This document shows positions 31,302 through 32,643 of a DNA stretch of 32,643 nucleotides, piece by piece (the first letter of the stretch is position 1; the number at the start of each line of letters is the position of its first letter). Below the pieces are notes generated by a model, which ran no database searches, was not told where the DNA came from, and saw nothing but the letters and a program-made list of their open reading frames with translations. The stretch spans positions 1 through 32,643 of the forward strand of contig CAISDV010000172.1 of the NCBI GenBank assembly GCA_903884185.1, in the 5' to 3' direction. Both the position numbers and the translations under genes were made by a program. Origin of the DNA: an uncultured Chitinophagaceae bacterium (GTDB lineage Bacteria > Bacteroidota > Bacteroidia > Chitinophagales > Chitinophagaceae).

Positions 31302-32643
31302 TCCACGCGCTTCAGGTTGATCTTCGAAACAGGCGCCACAATCAGTGGAAATTTTTCAACAGTAACGGTGCTGGTATCCAATCCAAAGCCACGTTCTTCG
31401 CCCAGAGAGACTTCTTTCAGCCAGAAATAAAGTTTCATGATGAGGCGCTCAAAGAAAGGAAGTTCATTATCCTGGCTCAGGTATTTTTCAAGAACAATGA
31501 ATTGGAAATCGCCCACCACATTATTTTTTTCGAGGCTTTCATAACGGCTGGTAATATTCACTTCTTTATTGGCTACAAGGTCTTGCACCACTTTGCGGAA
31601 TAAGAGATTGATGCGTTGCTCCACCCTGAATCCCAGCCTGAATTCCACGCGAATGATATCATCGGCCATAATATGCTCTACGCTGTATTCGCAAGTGTAA
31701 GGATCATCCAAAACATCTACGTGTATCAGCCAGTAAGTGTCAGCGCGTTTTGGTTTTTTATTGAGGATGGAATAAATGATCTTATGTTCAATTTCTTTTG
31801 GATTGTTGGCACTCGTCATATAAACCAAATGCGTTGCAAATTTTGCGATCGTTGTGTCTTCACTGAGTTCTTTCAGAAGGGGAATGTATTGTTGCAACCT
31901 AACAAACTCCACATACCGGTTCTTGATCTTACGGCTTCGGAACCAGGTGTACATCACAGTAAATAGAACGCCACCAACGATCAGCGTAACAAAACCACCA
32001 TGCGGAAATTTTTCAAGATTGGCTATCAGGAAAGCGGTTTCAATGGTTAGATAGACAATAAGGTAGAGGTATATCCATGCGGATTTGACGCGGTGGCTGA
32101 CAAGGTAATTAGCGAATAGAATAGACGTACTTATCATGCATAATGTAATCGCCAGTCCATACGCCGCTTCCATATTGGATGATTTCTGAAAGAACAATAC
32201 GATGCCTATACAACCTACATATAATAACATGCCAATGCCAGGAATATAGAGCTGCCCTTTTTCTTCAGTTGGATAATTGATCTTCATTTTGGGCCAGAGG
32301 TTCAAACGCATGGCTTCGGATATCAAAGTAAATGAGCCGGATATCAAAGCTTGGCTGGCAATGATAGCAGCAGTAGTGGCAATCACAACACCCCCAAGTT
32401 TGAACCATTGTGGCATCATTCCAAAAAATGCATTAAAGCCCTGGTCAATCACTACGGAAGTAAGTATCTGGCCTTTATGGGTTGCCAGTAACCAGGCACC
32501 CTGTCCTAAATAATTTAATATTAAACAGGCCTTTACAAATATCCAGGAGTAACGAATATTGTTTCTCCCGCAATGGCCAAGATCGCTATACAATGCTTCG
32601 GCTCCGGTAGTACACAGAAATACGGCACCCAGCAGCCAGAAAC
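31298..32643 (-). CDS. kup: KUP-family potassium uptake protein (5' end outside window)
   Basis: The gene runs off the right edge, so the N-terminal helices are missing. The visible frame begins with FWLLGAVFLCTTGAEALYSDLGHCG, a hallmark of KUP/HAK/KT potassium-proton symporters. It continues through several membrane helices (KACLILNYLGQGAWLL; IIASQALISGSFTLISEAMRL; AAYGLAITLCMISTSILFANYLV; TLIVGGVLFTVMYTWF). A cytoplasmic C-terminal domain of about 200 residues follows, ending in SKINLKRVD. An internal TTG at 32593 is not the real start, because homology continues upstream to the edge. Its role is potassium import across the inner membrane. The stop codon lies in an 8-bp repeat unit. Confidence 0.94.
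   Translation of the reverse strand, partial: FWLLGAVFLCTTGAEALYSDLGHCGRNNIRYSWIFVKACLILNYLGQGAWLLATHKGQILTSVVIDQGFNAFFGMMPQWFKLGGVVIATTAAIIASQALISGSFTLISEAMRLNLWPKMKINYPTEEKGQLYIPGIGMLLYVGCIGIVLFFQKSSNMEAAYGLAITLCMISTSILFANYLVSHRVKSAWIYLYLIVYLTIETAFLIANLEKFPHGGFVTLIVGGVLFTVMYTWFRSRKIKNRYVEFVRLQQYIPLLKELSEDTTIAKFATHLVYMTSANNPKEIEHKIIYSILNKKPKRADTYWLIHVDVLDDPYTCEYSVEHIMADDIIRVEFRLGFRVEQRINLLFRKVVQDLVANKEVNITSRYESLEKNNVVGDFQFIVLEKYLSQDNELPFFERLIMKLYFWLKEVSLGEERGFGLDTSTVTVEKFPLIVAPVSKINLKRVD

Overview
The window looks like chromosome of a member of the Bacteroidota, probably close to Chitinophagaceae. The lineage call rests on a T9SS-type C-terminal sorting domain (26200-28341), a three-gene pntAA-pntAB-pntB transhydrogenase, a FadN-type beta-oxidation fusion, -33/-7 promoters of the TTTG-N17-19-TAnnTTTG kind, almost no Shine-Dalgarno sequences, and many short palindromic or short-period repeats between genes. 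The family-level call is inference. No tRNA, rRNA, CRISPR array or classical transposase was recognised. No gene-free stretch exceeds 300 bases.

Layout. 1-1060: an AT-rich scar of a restriction-modification system, with a C5-cytosine methyltransferase cut off just after its catalytic PPCQ motif and joined to the C-terminal part of a PD-(D/E)XK nuclease. 1062-3195: folA, a SAM methyltransferase and a secreted esterase-like hydrolase. 3321-6245: the proton-translocating transhydrogenase. 6269-11023: an RNA m5C methyltransferase, a LysM/double-psi-barrel protein, fmt and a NamZ-type muramidase. 11145-15895: a SlyD-like FKBP, a four-helix membrane protein, pepT, a GT87-like membrane protein and an SPFH protein. 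16057-18111: a lipoprotein and exbB/exbD. 18154-18735: a GIY-YIG nuclease gene between palindromic repeats. 18741-23819: fadN, then a GMC flavoprotein dehydrogenase with its small exported subunit. 23923-28341: metG and a T9SS-exported protein broken by an in-frame TGA. 28445-32643: an S66 LD-carboxypeptidase, two paralogous membrane-anchored alpha/beta hydrolases, and the 3' part of kup.

Most genes are housekeeping or envelope functions. Three proteins probably act on peptidoglycan (the LysM/DPBB protein, the NamZ-like protein and the LD-carboxypeptidase), and exbB/exbD would energise outer-membrane transport. The unusual content lies between genes. There are degenerate tandem arrays with 7, 8, 9 or about 10 bp periods, many starting exactly at or inside a stop codon. 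One lies inside the exbB-exbD pair. Another forms a long inverted repeat inside the dehydrogenase pair. Two heptamer words occur inside coding sequence (metG, fadN). The GIY-YIG gene embedded in cruciform repeats is the best candidate for an under-described mobile or repeat-maintenance system.
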